From: Hominimerdicola alba 8
GTDB taxonomy: Bacteria > Bacillota > Clostridia > Oscillospirales > Ruminococcaceae
DNA: 49,203 nt
NCBI RefSeq assembly: GCF_000178155.2
Contig: NZ_ADKM02000135.1
Coordinates: forward strand, 1 to 49,203
Reading direction: 5' to 3'
Part shown: positions 41,755 through 49,203 of the stretch, one piece after another
Position numbering within the stretch: the first letter of the stretch is position 1
Layout: every line of letters starts with the position of its first letter
Made by a program: the position numbers and the translations under genes
The notes under the pieces: generated by a model
Seen by the model: the letters and a program-made list of their open reading frames with translations, nothing else
The model's database searches: none
Told to the model about the DNA's origin: nothing

Positions 41755-42066
41755 TTAACCGTTGATAGCTTCGATAACTACCTTAGTGTAGGGCTGTCTG
41801 TGACCCATCTTCCTCTTCTCACCCTTCTTGGGCTTGTAAGTGAAGACTGTGATCTTCTTGGACTTGCCGTTCTTGACTACCTTTGCGGATACGGTTGCAC
41901 CCTCAACATAAGGAGCGCCGACCTTGATGCCTGCATCAGAACCAACTGCCATTACCTTGTCAAAAGTAACGTTCTCATCAGCGTTTACGTCCAGCTTCTC
42001 AACGAAGATCTCGTCGCCTGCCTTTACCTGATACTGCTTTCCGCCTGTTTCAATTACTGCGTACAT
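41755..42066 (-). CDS. rplU: 50S ribosomal protein L21
   Basis: A 103-residue L21 starting [14 protein letters not shown] and containing [20 protein letters not shown] ([14 protein letters not shown] is the RNA-binding core). I chose the ATG at 42066 because it gives the family N-terminus and has AGGTG 10 nt upstream; the upstream in-frame ATG at 42078 adds four residues that are not typical. Confidence 0.97.
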   Translation of the reverse strand: MYAVIETGGKQYQVKAGDEIFVEKLDVNADENVTFDKVMAVGSDAGIKVGAPYVEGATVSAKVVKNGKSKKITVFTYKPKKGEKRKMGHRQPYTKVVIEAING

Positions 42067-42149
42067 CTTAATATGCACCTGCCTTTACATGAACTCGCTG
42101 CACACGGAGGTGTTTTCAGACACACTTATCAGACCCGTGAACATGCGGC
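42067..42149 (-). promoter_or_regulatory. 5' leader of rplU, possible L21 leader
   Basis: The transcript has about 83 nt before rplU. It contains a hairpin-prone segment (GTGTGTCTGAAAACACC on the minus strand). L21 leaders that autoregulate rplU are known in Firmicutes; I can only say position and size fit, not the structure. Confidence 0.4.
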
Positions 42150-42155
42150 ATGATT

Positions 42156-42184
42156 ATCATACCATAATCCAATATAAAAGTCAA
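42156..42184 (-). promoter_or_regulatory. Promoter of rplU-prp-rpmA
   Basis: On the minus strand TTGACT and TATGAT with a 17-bp spacer. Confidence 0.75.
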
Positions 42185-42216
42185 GGGATTAGAATGGCTT
42201 CACAAAAATTTTACAA

Positions 42217-43593
42217 TCAACCTATCTGCGAAAATGCTTCCTTTATCGACCTAGCGCCGATTATCTGCATATTGTATTTTGCTGTATTCAGCTTTTTTAC
42301 AGTGTAGTAGGGGAGTATGCACCGTTCAAATCCCATTCTTTCTGCTTCCTGTATGCGCTGTTCTGCGTGGGTGATGTTTCTGAGTTCTCCGCCCAGACCT
42401 ATCTCACCGAAAGCTATCGTCTTGTCATCGACCACTTTATCTGTAACGCTTGAATACAGCGCCATAGCCACAGTGAGGTCAGCCGCCGTATCGTCCAGTT
42501 TCAGACCGCCGACGATATTTATGAAAACATCAAGTCCCCCGAAGAAATATCCCAGCCGTTTTTCTAGGACTGCCAGTATTATCGACATTCTGTAGTAGTC
42601 AAATCCCGTTGCGGTGCGCTTTGGCTGTGATGAGCTGCTTTTTGACACAAGTGCCTGCACCTCAGCCATTATGGGGCGCGAACCCTCCATTATGCAGGCG
42701 ACGCAGCTTCCCGAAACATTGACCGGTCTGCCCTCAAGCATCAGCATAGAGGGGTTTTCGACCTCCAGAAGACCGCTGTCAGCCATTTCAAAAACGCCTA
42801 TCTCGTTTGTCGAGCCGAAACGGTTTTTGACCGCCCTGAGTATGCGGTAGGTCAGGTTTCGCTGACCCTCAAAATACAGCACGCAGTCAACGATATGTTC
42901 CATGACTTTAGGACCCGCGATGGCACCGTCTTTGTTTACGTGACCCACTATGAATATGGGTATCTCTTCGCTTTTTGCTGTGCGCATGAAGAGATTGGTG
43001 CATTCGCGCACCTGTGTTACAGAGCCTTGTGCAGAACTTATCCCGCTTATGCTCATGGTCTGTATCGAGTCGATTATGACTATCTCAGGTTTCTCTTTGG
43101 TTATCGCGGCGCATATGCTCTCGGCATCATTTTCAGCCAGCAGGTAGAGATTATCGTTGTTGACACCCAGCCTGTTCGCCCTGAGTTTTATCTGCCTTGT
43201 GGATTCCTCGCCCGATACATAAAGAATAGTGTGGTCATCGCCCATTGTCTGACATATCTGCAACAGCATAGTCGATTTTCCGATTCCCGGCTCGCCGCCC
43301 AGCAACACCAGCGAACCCTTTACCAGACCGCCTCCAAGCACTCTGTCCAGTTCGTGCATGCCCGTGTCGTAGCGTATCTCGTTGTGGCTGGCATCTACCG
43401 AGTTTATATTGAGTATACTGTCGGAAACATCTTTTACAGTCACCGACTTTGCCTTGCCGCCCGTCCTTGCCGAAACTTGAAGTTCTACCTCTTCAAAGGT
43501 GTTCCACTCACCGCAGTCGGGGCATTTTCCGTTCCACTTGCTTGTTTCGTATCCGCAGTTCGAGCATACGTAAGAAGTTTTTACCTTAGCCAT
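42217..43593 (-). CDS. radA: DNA repair protein RadA
   Basis: A 458-residue RecA-like helicase that helps branch migration in recombination. Four-Cys zinc motif CSNCGY/CPDCGEW at residues 10-31, Walker A GGEPGIGKST near 95, the RadA motif KNRFGST near 255, and the C-terminal Lon protease-like domain (about 290-458). It follows the Dabb gene by 8 nt. Length and order are normal. Confidence 0.96.
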   Translation of the reverse strand: MAKVKTSYVCSNCGYETSKWNGKCPDCGEWNTFEEVELQVSARTGGKAKSVTVKDVSDSILNINSVDASHNEIRYDTGMHELDRVLGGGLVKGSLVLLGGEPGIGKSTMLLQICQTMGDDHTILYVSGEESTRQIKLRANRLGVNNDNLYLLAENDAESICAAITKEKPEIVIIDSIQTMSISGISSAQGSVTQVRECTNLFMRTAKSEEIPIFIVGHVNKDGAIAGPKVMEHIVDCVLYFEGQRNLTYRILRAVKNRFGSTNEIGVFEMADSGLLEVENPSMLMLEGRPVNVSGSCVACIMEGSRPIMAEVQALVSKSSSSQPKRTATGFDYYRMSIILAVLEKRLGYFFGGLDVFINIVGGLKLDDTAADLTVAMALYSSVTDKVVDDKTIAFGEIGLGGELRNITHAEQRIQEAERMGFERCILPYYTVKKLNTAKYNMQIIGARSIKEAFSQIG

Positions 43594-43601
43594 ATCCTGC
43601 C

Positions 43602-43892
43602 TCAGAACTCGTAATCTATGCAGGCTCTCTCTTCCTTGACGGTCGCAACGAATTTGCCGAATTCGATGTGTGTAGGCGATGTCTGGTAAGCGTTCAGGTC
43701 ATCAACGCTGTCAAAGTCGAATATCAGCGAAACATCATAGTTGCTGTCAGGTGTGCGCTTGTCGTTGGTGACTACCTCATATCTTTTCAGCTGGGGCAGA
43801 GTTTTCAAGCTCTCAGCCCTCTCGCAGAACTCTTTCACCGAAGCGTCCTTGTTTTCGTTTTTCAGCTTGAACATACATATATGTCTTATCAT
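43602..43892 (-). CDS. Dabb (stress-responsive alpha/beta barrel) domain protein
   Basis: A 96-residue single-domain protein starting MIRHICMFKLK and ending with FDSVDDLNAYQTSPTHIEF, both standard for the Dabb ferredoxin-like dimeric barrel. Its ligand is unknown. AGGAGG lies just upstream of the ATG at 43892; an open frame extends further but lacks a ribosome site. It is co-transcribed with radA. Confidence 0.87.
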   Translation of the reverse strand: MIRHICMFKLKNENKDASVKEFCERAESLKTLPQLKRYEVVTNDKRTPDSNYDVSLIFDFDSVDDLNAYQTSPTHIEFGKFVATVKEERACIDYEF

Positions 43893-44077
43893 TTTTATTC
43901 CTCCTGAAATCTGTACATTATAAACTTGTGATACCCGCATTCCTAAAATTGTGTTAATGGGACGGTCATATCATCAAATACAGCCTATACATTATAGCAC
44001 ACTTTTGAAGATTTGTCACCTGTTTTTTCAAAAAAGCGTTCTTCACAGGATAAGACGGGTACCCATACAGAAATTTT

Positions 44078-44107
44078 GCCCCGAAGCGTTACAAAGTGCT
44101 TCGGGGC
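44078..44107 (-). terminator. Hairpin after the broken DUF6440 gene
   Basis: GCCCCGAAGC and GCTTCGGGGC form a 10-bp perfect stem with a 10-nt loop. On the minus strand AAAATTT follows, a weak T run. It lies 15 nt past the ancestral stop codon. Confidence 0.65.
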
Positions 44108-44122
44108 TTAGATAAGAATTTA

Positions 44123-44400
44123 TCACTTTGCATATTTGGGGTCAAGTAAAGGTTTTCCGTCCTTATCGACCGGAACAGTGAGTCCTCCTGCATTATAGCG
44201 ATACAACTTTTTAAATTCACAAAATCCGGTCGCAAAAGCTGGGATTTATGGGTTTTGTGACTGGATTTTGTCTGAATTTTAAGGCGGATTGCTATAGTCC
44301 GGTGAGCCGATAAATATTGGACACCCGTTTCTTTGTCAACAATTATACGAGCACCCTGCACTGACCCATTCTTTTCCACAAATTCAAACCTGTTTTCCAT
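44123..44400 (-). pseudogene. DUF6440-like gene interrupted by a MITE-like element
   Basis: The 5' part encodes MENRFEFVEKNGSVQGARII and continues to GVQYLSAHRT; the 3' part encodes AGGLTVPVDKDGKPLLDPKY and ends AK-stop. Together they match the short DUF6440 pattern (VDKETGV.YL then AGGLT...D.DGKP). Removing 101 bp (the 99-bp element plus one TA) leaves 177 bp, exactly 58 codons plus stop, and joins T-N-A in frame. In its present state translation runs through the element in a wrong frame afterwards. A consensus promoter lies 10 nt before the ATG, so the mRNA would be nearly leaderless. Confidence 0.88.
44194..44296. mobile_element. MITE-like 99-bp palindromic element, copy 2, inside a gene
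   Basis: The element at 44196-44294 is 99 bp and differs from copy 1 at three positions, all in the left half. TA is repeated at both ends (44194-44195 and 44295-44296). It interrupts the DUF6440-like gene between an Arg-Thr and an Asn-Ala junction. No transposase is nearby; an IS630/Tc1-mariner type enzyme elsewhere in the genome is inferred from the TA target. Confidence 0.9.
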
Positions 44401-44410
44401 GTCAGTAAAA

Positions 44411-44439
44411 ATTATAGCACAGCGTTGCTTCTTTGTCAA
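44411..44439 (-). promoter_or_regulatory. Consensus promoter of the broken DUF6440 gene
   Basis: On the minus strand TTGACA and TATAAT, both perfect consensus, with a 17-bp spacer. The ATG at 44400 is only 10 nt past the -10, leaving no room for a ribosome site. Confidence 0.8.
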
Positions 44440-44521
44440 TATCAAAGAAAAAAGCCACAGCACTCCTGACTTTGCATCAGAAATACTATGGCATAATGCG
44501 CTGTGCTTATGTCCGAAAATT

Positions 44522-44995
44522 TTACCTGTTAAGCATGTAAATGCCCGCAGTCAGATATGTTGCATATATGCACCAGAGCATATACGGCAGATTTATCAGC
44601 GCTGATTTTTTACGCACTTTTGAGAAAGCACATATCATCATTGCGACCATTATATCGAGCAGTATTATGACGATCAGCCCGCCGATAAAACTCTTCATAC
44701 CGAAGAAAACGGGCGACCACAGGAAATTCACGAAAAGCTGTGCCGCGTAAATTTTCAGCGCTTTGTTTCTTCCATTGCTGTCAGCAATATAAATAAGGTA
44801 TGCCGAGTAGCCCATCAGCGCATACAATATCGCCCATGCCACAGGGAAAAGCCATGCAGGCGGAGCAAATGGCGGCTTTTCGAGTGCCGCAAAGAATTCT
44901 CTGAACTGTCCGCCCGATACCAGCGCGGAAAGCGCCCCGACCAGTTCTGCGCTGACTATTGAGATAAGCAGTTCGGTCACTCTGAATTTTTTCAT
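44522..44995 (-). CDS. tspO: TspO/MBR family membrane protein
   Basis: A 157-residue five-helix membrane protein that binds porphyrins and sterol-like ligands. Signatures are KPPFAPPAWLFPVAWAILY after helix 1 and NFLWSPVFFG in helix 3. I chose the ATG at 44995 because GAGG lies 8 nt upstream; GTG and ATG codons just before it fall within the ribosome site. It diverges from glpK; no neighbouring heme genes are present. Confidence 0.93.
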   Translation of the reverse strand: MKKFRVTELLISIVSAELVGALSALVSGGQFREFFAALEKPPFAPPAWLFPVAWAILYALMGYSAYLIYIADSNGRNKALKIYAAQLFVNFLWSPVFFGMKSFIGGLIVIILLDIMVAMMICAFSKVRKKSALINLPYMLWCIYATYLTAGIYMLNR

Positions 44996-45067
44996 TTTCA
45001 TCACCTCGCTAAATAATATGTTTGTTTATGTGATTTAAGAATTGCAGTCATTAAACAAAATTTCATC

Positions 45068-45096
45068 TTGACAATAACCGATTTTGGTAGTATCAT
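45068..45096 (+). promoter_or_regulatory. Possible promoter of glpK
   Basis: TTGACA and TATCAT with a 17-bp spacer. If used, the transcript would carry repeat copy E in its 200-nt leader. The 305-nt gene-free stretch 44996-45300 contains only this promoter and the repeat. Confidence 0.55.
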
Positions 45097-45102
45097 ATAA
45101 TT

Positions 45103-45266
45103 ATATGACTATCCCTTTAGCACACCGGCTGAAAATGCGGTAAACAAAAGGATAATTGATCGCAGGATATCTTTCCCCTGCCAGCGGCGGGGGAAAGATA
45201 TCCGCCAACCACTTTAAGTTTTGCTAGACCGCTGTTTTTTGTGGTGTGTCAGCGGGGTAAGCATAT
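45103..45266 (+). repeat. Palindromic repeat family 1, copy E
   Basis: Starts ATATGACTATCCCTTTAGC and ends GTGTCAGCGGGGTAAGCATA. Core arms ATATCTTTCCCC and GGGGAAAGATAT form the central hairpin. It lies between the promoter and the glpK start. Confidence 0.9.
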
Positions 45267-45300
45267 ATAATTATAATCTAAAATGAAAGGACGATGTTCC

Positions 45301-46791
45301 ATGAATAAATACATACTTGCCTTAGATCAGGGCACAACATCATCGCGTGCGGTGCTTTTTGACAGGAGCGGCGCTAAAGTTTTTGCGGCGCAGTACGAAT
45401 TTCCGCAGATATTCCCGAAAGCGGGCTGGGTGGAGCATGACCCTAAGGATATACTCGATTCACAGCTTCACGCTTTGCGCGACTGCATCGAATTTCTCAA
45501 AACCGGCGGTGAAGACATATCCGAGATAGCCGCCATCGGCGTTACAAATCAGCGTGAAACTACGATGATATGGGATAAGTCAACAGGCGAACCTGTCTAC
45601 AATGCGATAGTCTGGCAGTGCCGCCGCACCGCCGATACCTGCGACCGTTTTGAAGAACAGGGACTTGATAAGTTCTTCCGCAGTAAGACAGGTCTGTTGA
45701 TAGACCCTTATTTTTCCGCGACGAAGATAAAGTGGATATTCGACAATGTTGACGGTGTGCGCGAAAGGGCACAGCGCGGTGAACTGCTTTTCGGCACAGT
45801 TGACACATGGCTCATCTGGAATTTGACAGGCGGCAGGGTGCATGCCACCGACTACACCAACGCTTCACGGACGATGCTTTTCAACATACACACCCTTGAA
45901 TGGGATAGAGAGATACTGGGTCTGCTGGGCATTCCCGAGTGCATTCTCCCTGAGGTGAGAAATTCTTCGGGCGATTTCGGGGTAACATCTGCCGATGTCA
46001 TTGGCGCTGAGATACCCATATGCGGCTGTGCGGGCGACCAGCAGGCGGCGCTTTTCGGGCAGTGCTGTTACCTCAAAGGCGATGTCAAGAACACCTACGG
46101 CACAGGCGGTTTCCTGCTTATGAATACGGGCGATGAATGTGTCGAGAGCAAAAACGGTCTGCTGACCACTATCGCGTGGGGCATCGGCGGTAAAGTCACT
46201 TATGCGCTGGAAGGCTCAGTTTTCGTGTCGGGTGCTGTGGTGAAATGGCTTCGCGATGAACTCTGCATTATTAACTCGGCAGAAGAAACAGCCGCCCTTG
46301 CCGAAAGCGTCCCCGATAACGGCGGAGTCTACTTCGTCCCCGCATTTGTTGGACTGGGCACGCCCTACTGGGACAGCGATGCGCGCGGTGTCATCTGCGG
46401 GCTGACAAGGGGCGCGGGCAGAGCGCATATCGTTCGTGCGGCACTGGAAGCCATCGCTTACCAGACGGCAGATGTCATAAAGGCGATGGAAGAGGACACC
46501 TCAGCGCTGGGGCTTATCAAGGTAGACGGCGGCGCATCGCAGAACGATTTCCTCATGCAGTTCCAGTCCGATATTCTGGGCAGGAGCATAATTCGCCCGC
46601 GCAATGTGGAGTCCACCGCAACAGGCGCGGCATTCCTTGCGGGACTGCACTGCGGCTTCTGGGAGAACCGCGAAGAACTTAACCGCGTATCGCAGAAATT
46701 CCGCGAGTTTATCCCCGCCATGCAGGAAAGCGAACGTTCTCGCCTGACAGACGGCTGGAAACAGGCAGTGGGCAGGAGTCTGATGAAATAG
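45301..46791 (+). CDS. glpK: Glycerol kinase
   Basis: Phosphorylates glycerol to glycerol 3-phosphate with ATP. The 496-residue length is normal. FGGY-family motifs are [12 protein letters not shown] near residue 8, ITNQRETT near 80 (here [12 protein letters not shown]), and the C-terminal [19 protein letters not shown] and [17 protein letters not shown] chose the ATG at 45301, with AAAGGA 9 nt upstream, giving the standard N-terminus. No glycerol facilitator or dehydrogenase is adjacent. A terminator follows. Confidence 0.96.
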   Translation: MNKYILALDQGTTSSRAVLFDRSGAKVFAAQYEFPQIFPKAGWVEHDPKDILDSQLHALRDCIEFLKTGGEDISEIAAIGVTNQRETTMIWDKSTGEPVYNAIVWQCRRTADTCDRFEEQGLDKFFRSKTGLLIDPYFSATKIKWIFDNVDGVRERAQRGELLFGTVDTWLIWNLTGGRVHATDYTNASRTMLFNIHTLEWDREILGLLGIPECILPEVRNSSGDFGVTSADVIGAEIPICGCAGDQQAALFGQCCYLKGDVKNTYGTGGFLLMNTGDECVESKNGLLTTIAWGIGGKVTYALEGSVFVSGAVVKWLRDELCIINSAEETAALAESVPDNGGVYFVPAFVGLGTPYWDSDARGVICGLTRGAGRAHIVRAALEAIAYQTADVIKAMEEDTSALGLIKVDGGASQNDFLMQFQSDILGRSIIRPRNVESTATGAAFLAGLHCGFWENREELNRVSQKFREFIPAMQESERSRLTDGWKQAVGRSLMK

Positions 46792-46797
46792 AACATC

Positions 46798-46829
46798 ACA
46801 GCGTCCCCCGCAGGACGCTGTTTTTGTTT
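46798..46829 (+). terminator. Intrinsic terminator of glpK
   Basis: ACAGCGTCC and GGACGCTGT form a 9-bp perfect stem with a 6-nt loop, followed by TTTTGTTT. Confidence 0.9.
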
Positions 46830-46839
46830 GCGGCGGTGG

Positions 46840-46868
46840 TTGACAATCACCGAAATATGTAATATAAT
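46840..46868 (+). promoter_or_regulatory. Promoter of ppk1
   Basis: TTGACA and TATAAT, consensus, with a 17-bp spacer, 34 nt upstream of the GTG start. Confidence 0.85.
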
Positions 46869-46902
46869 AGGTATAGCTTATTTTATGATAGGAGAAAATA
46901 CC

Positions 46903-49194
46903 GTGAAAAACAGGGTATATGATAACCGTGAGCTTTCATGGCTCAAATTTAACGAGCGTGTGCTGGAAGAAGCCCGCGATGAGCGCAATCCGCTGCTTGA
47001 AAGACTGCTTTTCCAGTCGATATACGGCAGTAACCTTGATGAGTTCTTTATGGTCAGGGTGGGTTCGCTGTATGATGCTTCACTGGTGGACGACTCGCAC
47101 AAGGATAATAAGTCGAAGATGAAGCCCTCAGAACAGCTGAGTGCTATCTTCACAAGGGTGCGTGAACTGATAGCGGTGGAGGACGAGAGCTTCAAGACCA
47201 TACACAAAGCGCTCGAACCTAAAAATATAGAGCATAAGAGCATGAAGAGCCTGACGATGCAGGAAGCGGAGTTCTTGGAGGCTTACTATGCTTACGAGAT
47301 AAAGCCTTTTCTCAGCCCGCTGATAATCGACAAGCGCCACCCGTTCCCGTTTTTGCCGAACAAGAGCATATACGTGGCGGCAAAGCTGACCTCTAAAAGC
47401 GGTGTCACACTGGGCATCATAGGGTGCAGTGAGAAATTCCAGCGGGTGATCTTCCTGCCGCGTCAGGACGATTCCATAGCTTATGTGCTGGTGGAAGAGC
47501 TGATATTCCACTACACAGATAAGATATTCTCAGGCTATAAAGTCGAAGAAAAGACCCTCATGCGCATAACCCGCAACGCCGATATTGATGTTGATGAGAG
47601 TTTTGACCGTGAACTTGATTTCAGGCAGAACATGTCCGAGCTGATAAACAAGAGAAAGCGCCTTTGTGCGGTGAGATTACAGCTTTCAAAACAGGTGTCC
47701 GAACCTCTCCAGAAAGAACTCTGCACAAGACTGGAACTGTCCAAAAAACAGGTCTTTGTCGAGAAAACTCCACTTGACCTGTCATATGTGTTCGCTGTGT
47801 TTGAAAAGGCGGCAGATAAAAAAGAACTTTTCTATGAGCCGCAGACATCTCAGCTTTCGCGCATGATAGACGAGAGCCGCCCGATGATAGAGCAGGTCGA
47901 TGAACGCGACTTGTTCCTGTCTTACCCTTACGAAACTATACAGCATTTTATAAGAATGCTGAATGAAGCCGCTAAGGACGAAAGCGTGGTCTCCATAAAG
48001 ATGACGCTCTACCGTGTGGCAAAGCATTCTAAGGTCATAAAGGCTCTGTGTGCCGCCGCTGAAAACGGCAAGGAAGTTTCGGTGCTGGTGGAGCTGAGAG
48101 CGCGTTTTGACGAGGAAAATAACATCGGCTGGTCAAAACAGCTCGAAGAAGCGGGCTGTCGTGTAATGTACGGTCCTAAGGGGCTGAAAGTTCATTCAAA
48201 GCTGTGCCTTATAACCCGCAAGACCTCAGAGGGAGTAAAGTACACCACGCAGATAGGCACAGGCAACTATAACGAAAAGACAGCTTGTCTTTATACCGAC
48301 CTCTGCCTTATGACTGCCAATACGCAGATAGCACATGAAGCGGAAGAAGTGTTCCGCGCACTCTCCATAGGTGAACTTGTCGAGGACAGCAAGCTGCTGC
48401 TGGTAGCGCCGCACTGTCTGCAAAACCGTTTGCTTGAAATGATGGATAACGAGATAGCTGTCGCAAAAGCGGGCGGCGAGGGCTATGTGGGCGCGAAACT
48501 CAATTCGCTGACCGACAAAGTCCTGATCGATAAGATGATCGAATGTTCGCAGGCAGGCGTAAAGGTCGAGATGGTCATAAGAGGTATATCCTGTCTTGTG
48601 GCAGGCATACCGGGCGTTACCGAAAATGTGCGCATTCGCTCGATAGTGGGCAGGTATCTCGAACATGCCCGAATATATATATTCGGCAGCGGTGTCAGAA
48701 AAAATGTGTATATCTCTTCTGCCGATTACATGACAAGAAACACCACCCGCCGCGTGGAAGTCGCAGCACCTGTGCTGAACGATGAGATAAAACAGCGCAT
48801 TATTGAACTGTTTGAAACGCAGATGAAAGATAACGTCAAGGCACGTGATATGCAGCCCGACGGTACATATATCAGACTTCCTGCGTCAGAACCTCTTGTT
48901 GATGCACAGAGCAGACTTTTTGCTGAGGCGTATGCCAATGTGCCCAAGTCTAAGCCTGTGCCAAATCCTGAACCGAAAGCAGAACCTGTTCCCGAACCCG
49001 TGACTCAGCCCGTACAGGCGCAGACGGAGGTGCGGGAAAATACAGAGAACGCTCAGACACAGACGAATGTTGAAGAAAAGCCTGAGCCTGTTCAGAATGC
49101 GACACCTGTTGAAGAACCTGTAAAAAAAAAAGTCTTTGGTCAAGGTTCATCGCGTTATTCCGTCGTAAAAGTAAAAGTTAAAAAGAAAAAATGA
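46903..49194 (+). CDS. ppk1: Polyphosphate kinase 1 with Pro/Glu-rich, lysine-ending tail
   Basis: Makes polyphosphate from ATP. The start is GTG at 46903 with AGGAGA 7 nt upstream and a promoter that excludes earlier starts, giving 763 residues. The N domain begins YDNRELSWLKFNERVLEEA; the two PLD-like catalytic domains show VHSKLCLITR (autophosphorylated His) and EHARIYIFGSGV. After about residue 675 comes a low-complexity tail rich in Pro, Glu, Gln and Val, ending in a lysine cluster (KVKVKKKK). The catalytic part is standard; the tail of about 90 residues is not. Confidence 0.95.
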   Translation: MKNRVYDNRELSWLKFNERVLEEARDERNPLLERLLFQSIYGSNLDEFFMVRVGSLYDASLVDDSHKDNKSKMKPSEQLSAIFTRVRELIAVEDESFKTIHKALEPKNIEHKSMKSLTMQEAEFLEAYYAYEIKPFLSPLIIDKRHPFPFLPNKSIYVAAKLTSKSGVTLGIIGCSEKFQRVIFLPRQDDSIAYVLVEELIFHYTDKIFSGYKVEEKTLMRITRNADIDVDESFDRELDFRQNMSELINKRKRLCAVRLQLSKQVSEPLQKELCTRLELSKKQVFVEKTPLDLSYVFAVFEKAADKKELFYEPQTSQLSRMIDESRPMIEQVDERDLFLSYPYETIQHFIRMLNEAAKDESVVSIKMTLYRVAKHSKVIKALCAAAENGKEVSVLVELRARFDEENNIGWSKQLEEAGCRVMYGPKGLKVHSKLCLITRKTSEGVKYTTQIGTGNYNEKTACLYTDLCLMTANTQIAHEAEEVFRALSIGELVEDSKLLLVAPHCLQNRLLEMMDNEIAVAKAGGEGYVGAKLNSLTDKVLIDKMIECSQAGVKVEMVIRGISCLVAGIPGVTENVRIRSIVGRYLEHARIYIFGSGVRKNVYISSADYMTRNTTRRVEVAAPVLNDEIKQRIIELFETQMKDNVKARDMQPDGTYIRLPASEPLVDAQSRLFAEAYANVPKSKPVPNPEPKAEPVPEPVTQPVQAQTEVRENTENAQTQTNVEEKPEPVQNATPVEEPVKKKVFGQGSSRYSVVKVKVKKKK

Positions 49195-49203
49195 CCCAAT
49201 GAC

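Noticed and set aside
44089-44463. 124-codon open frame running through the MITE copy 2
   Set aside because: It is the broken DUF6440 gene read through the element and then out of frame; the middle third is element sequence and the end does not match the family.

Overview
The window looks like a chromosomal segment from a strictly anaerobic, spore-lineage member of the Clostridia, most like Oscillospiraceae/Ruminococcus. This is an inference from gene content and order; no rRNA is present. The evidence is the Firmicutes blocks yqfC-yqfD-phoH-ybeY-dgkA-era-yqzL-recO-mutS2 and rplU-prp-rpmA-obgE, the class III ribonucleotide reductase pair nrdD-nrdG, the c-di-AMP pair cdaA-cdaR, strong AGGAGG-type ribosome binding sites, and sigma-A promoters that almost all have a 17-bp spacer.

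Layout. 0-9.2 kb (minus strand): a housekeeping operon for DNA repair, ribosome maturation and lipid kinase functions, headed by a promoter before phoH, with the sporulation genes yqfCD upstream. 9.2-11.2 kb (plus): a YlbJ-like sporulation membrane protein, a small Cys-containing protein and a CmpB-like membrane protein that converges on asnB. 13.2-16.8 kb (plus): a 59-residue membrane protein, then nrdD and nrdG. 16.8-18.4 kb: a zinc-ribbon protein and a transglutaminase-like lipoprotein. 18.7-22.3 kb (minus): a flotillin operon with a histidine-rich NfeD-like partner, an unknown membrane-anchored protein and a 27-codon ORF. An XRE regulator with a small membrane protein is divergent from it. 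23.6-28 kb: a DtxR-type regulator, a COG2509 flavoprotein, and cdaR/cdaA. 28.2-34 kb: mgtE, an internally duplicated unknown protein, ilvE and a secreted FN3-transglutaminase protein. 34-36.3 kb: membrane proteins including a CBS/CorC protein. 36.4-43.9 kb (minus): yebC, mrnC, obgE, three tandem paralogous membrane proteins, rpmA, prp, rplU, radA and a Dabb protein. 44-49.2 kb: a broken DUF6440 gene, tspO, glpK and ppk1.

Two families of small non-coding palindromic elements are the most striking non-genic structure. One is a 99-bp MITE-like element with TA duplications, present twice at 96/99 identity. One copy sits inside a DUF6440 gene, and removing it with one TA restores an exact 58-codon reading frame. 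The other is a roughly 130-170 bp full-length imperfect palindrome present five times in intergenic DNA. It usually carries a C-rich/G-rich core hairpin, and one copy lacks that core cleanly.

Other points that stand out: NrdD shows no recognisable C-terminal glycyl-radical motif; the flotillin operon and its divergent regulator share a GTAAATCA motif next to their -10 boxes; three paralogous two-TM proteins sit between rpmA and obgE; and Ppk1 carries a Pro/Glu-rich, lysine-ending tail. I saw no rRNA, tRNA, CRISPR array, phage genes or transposase gene.
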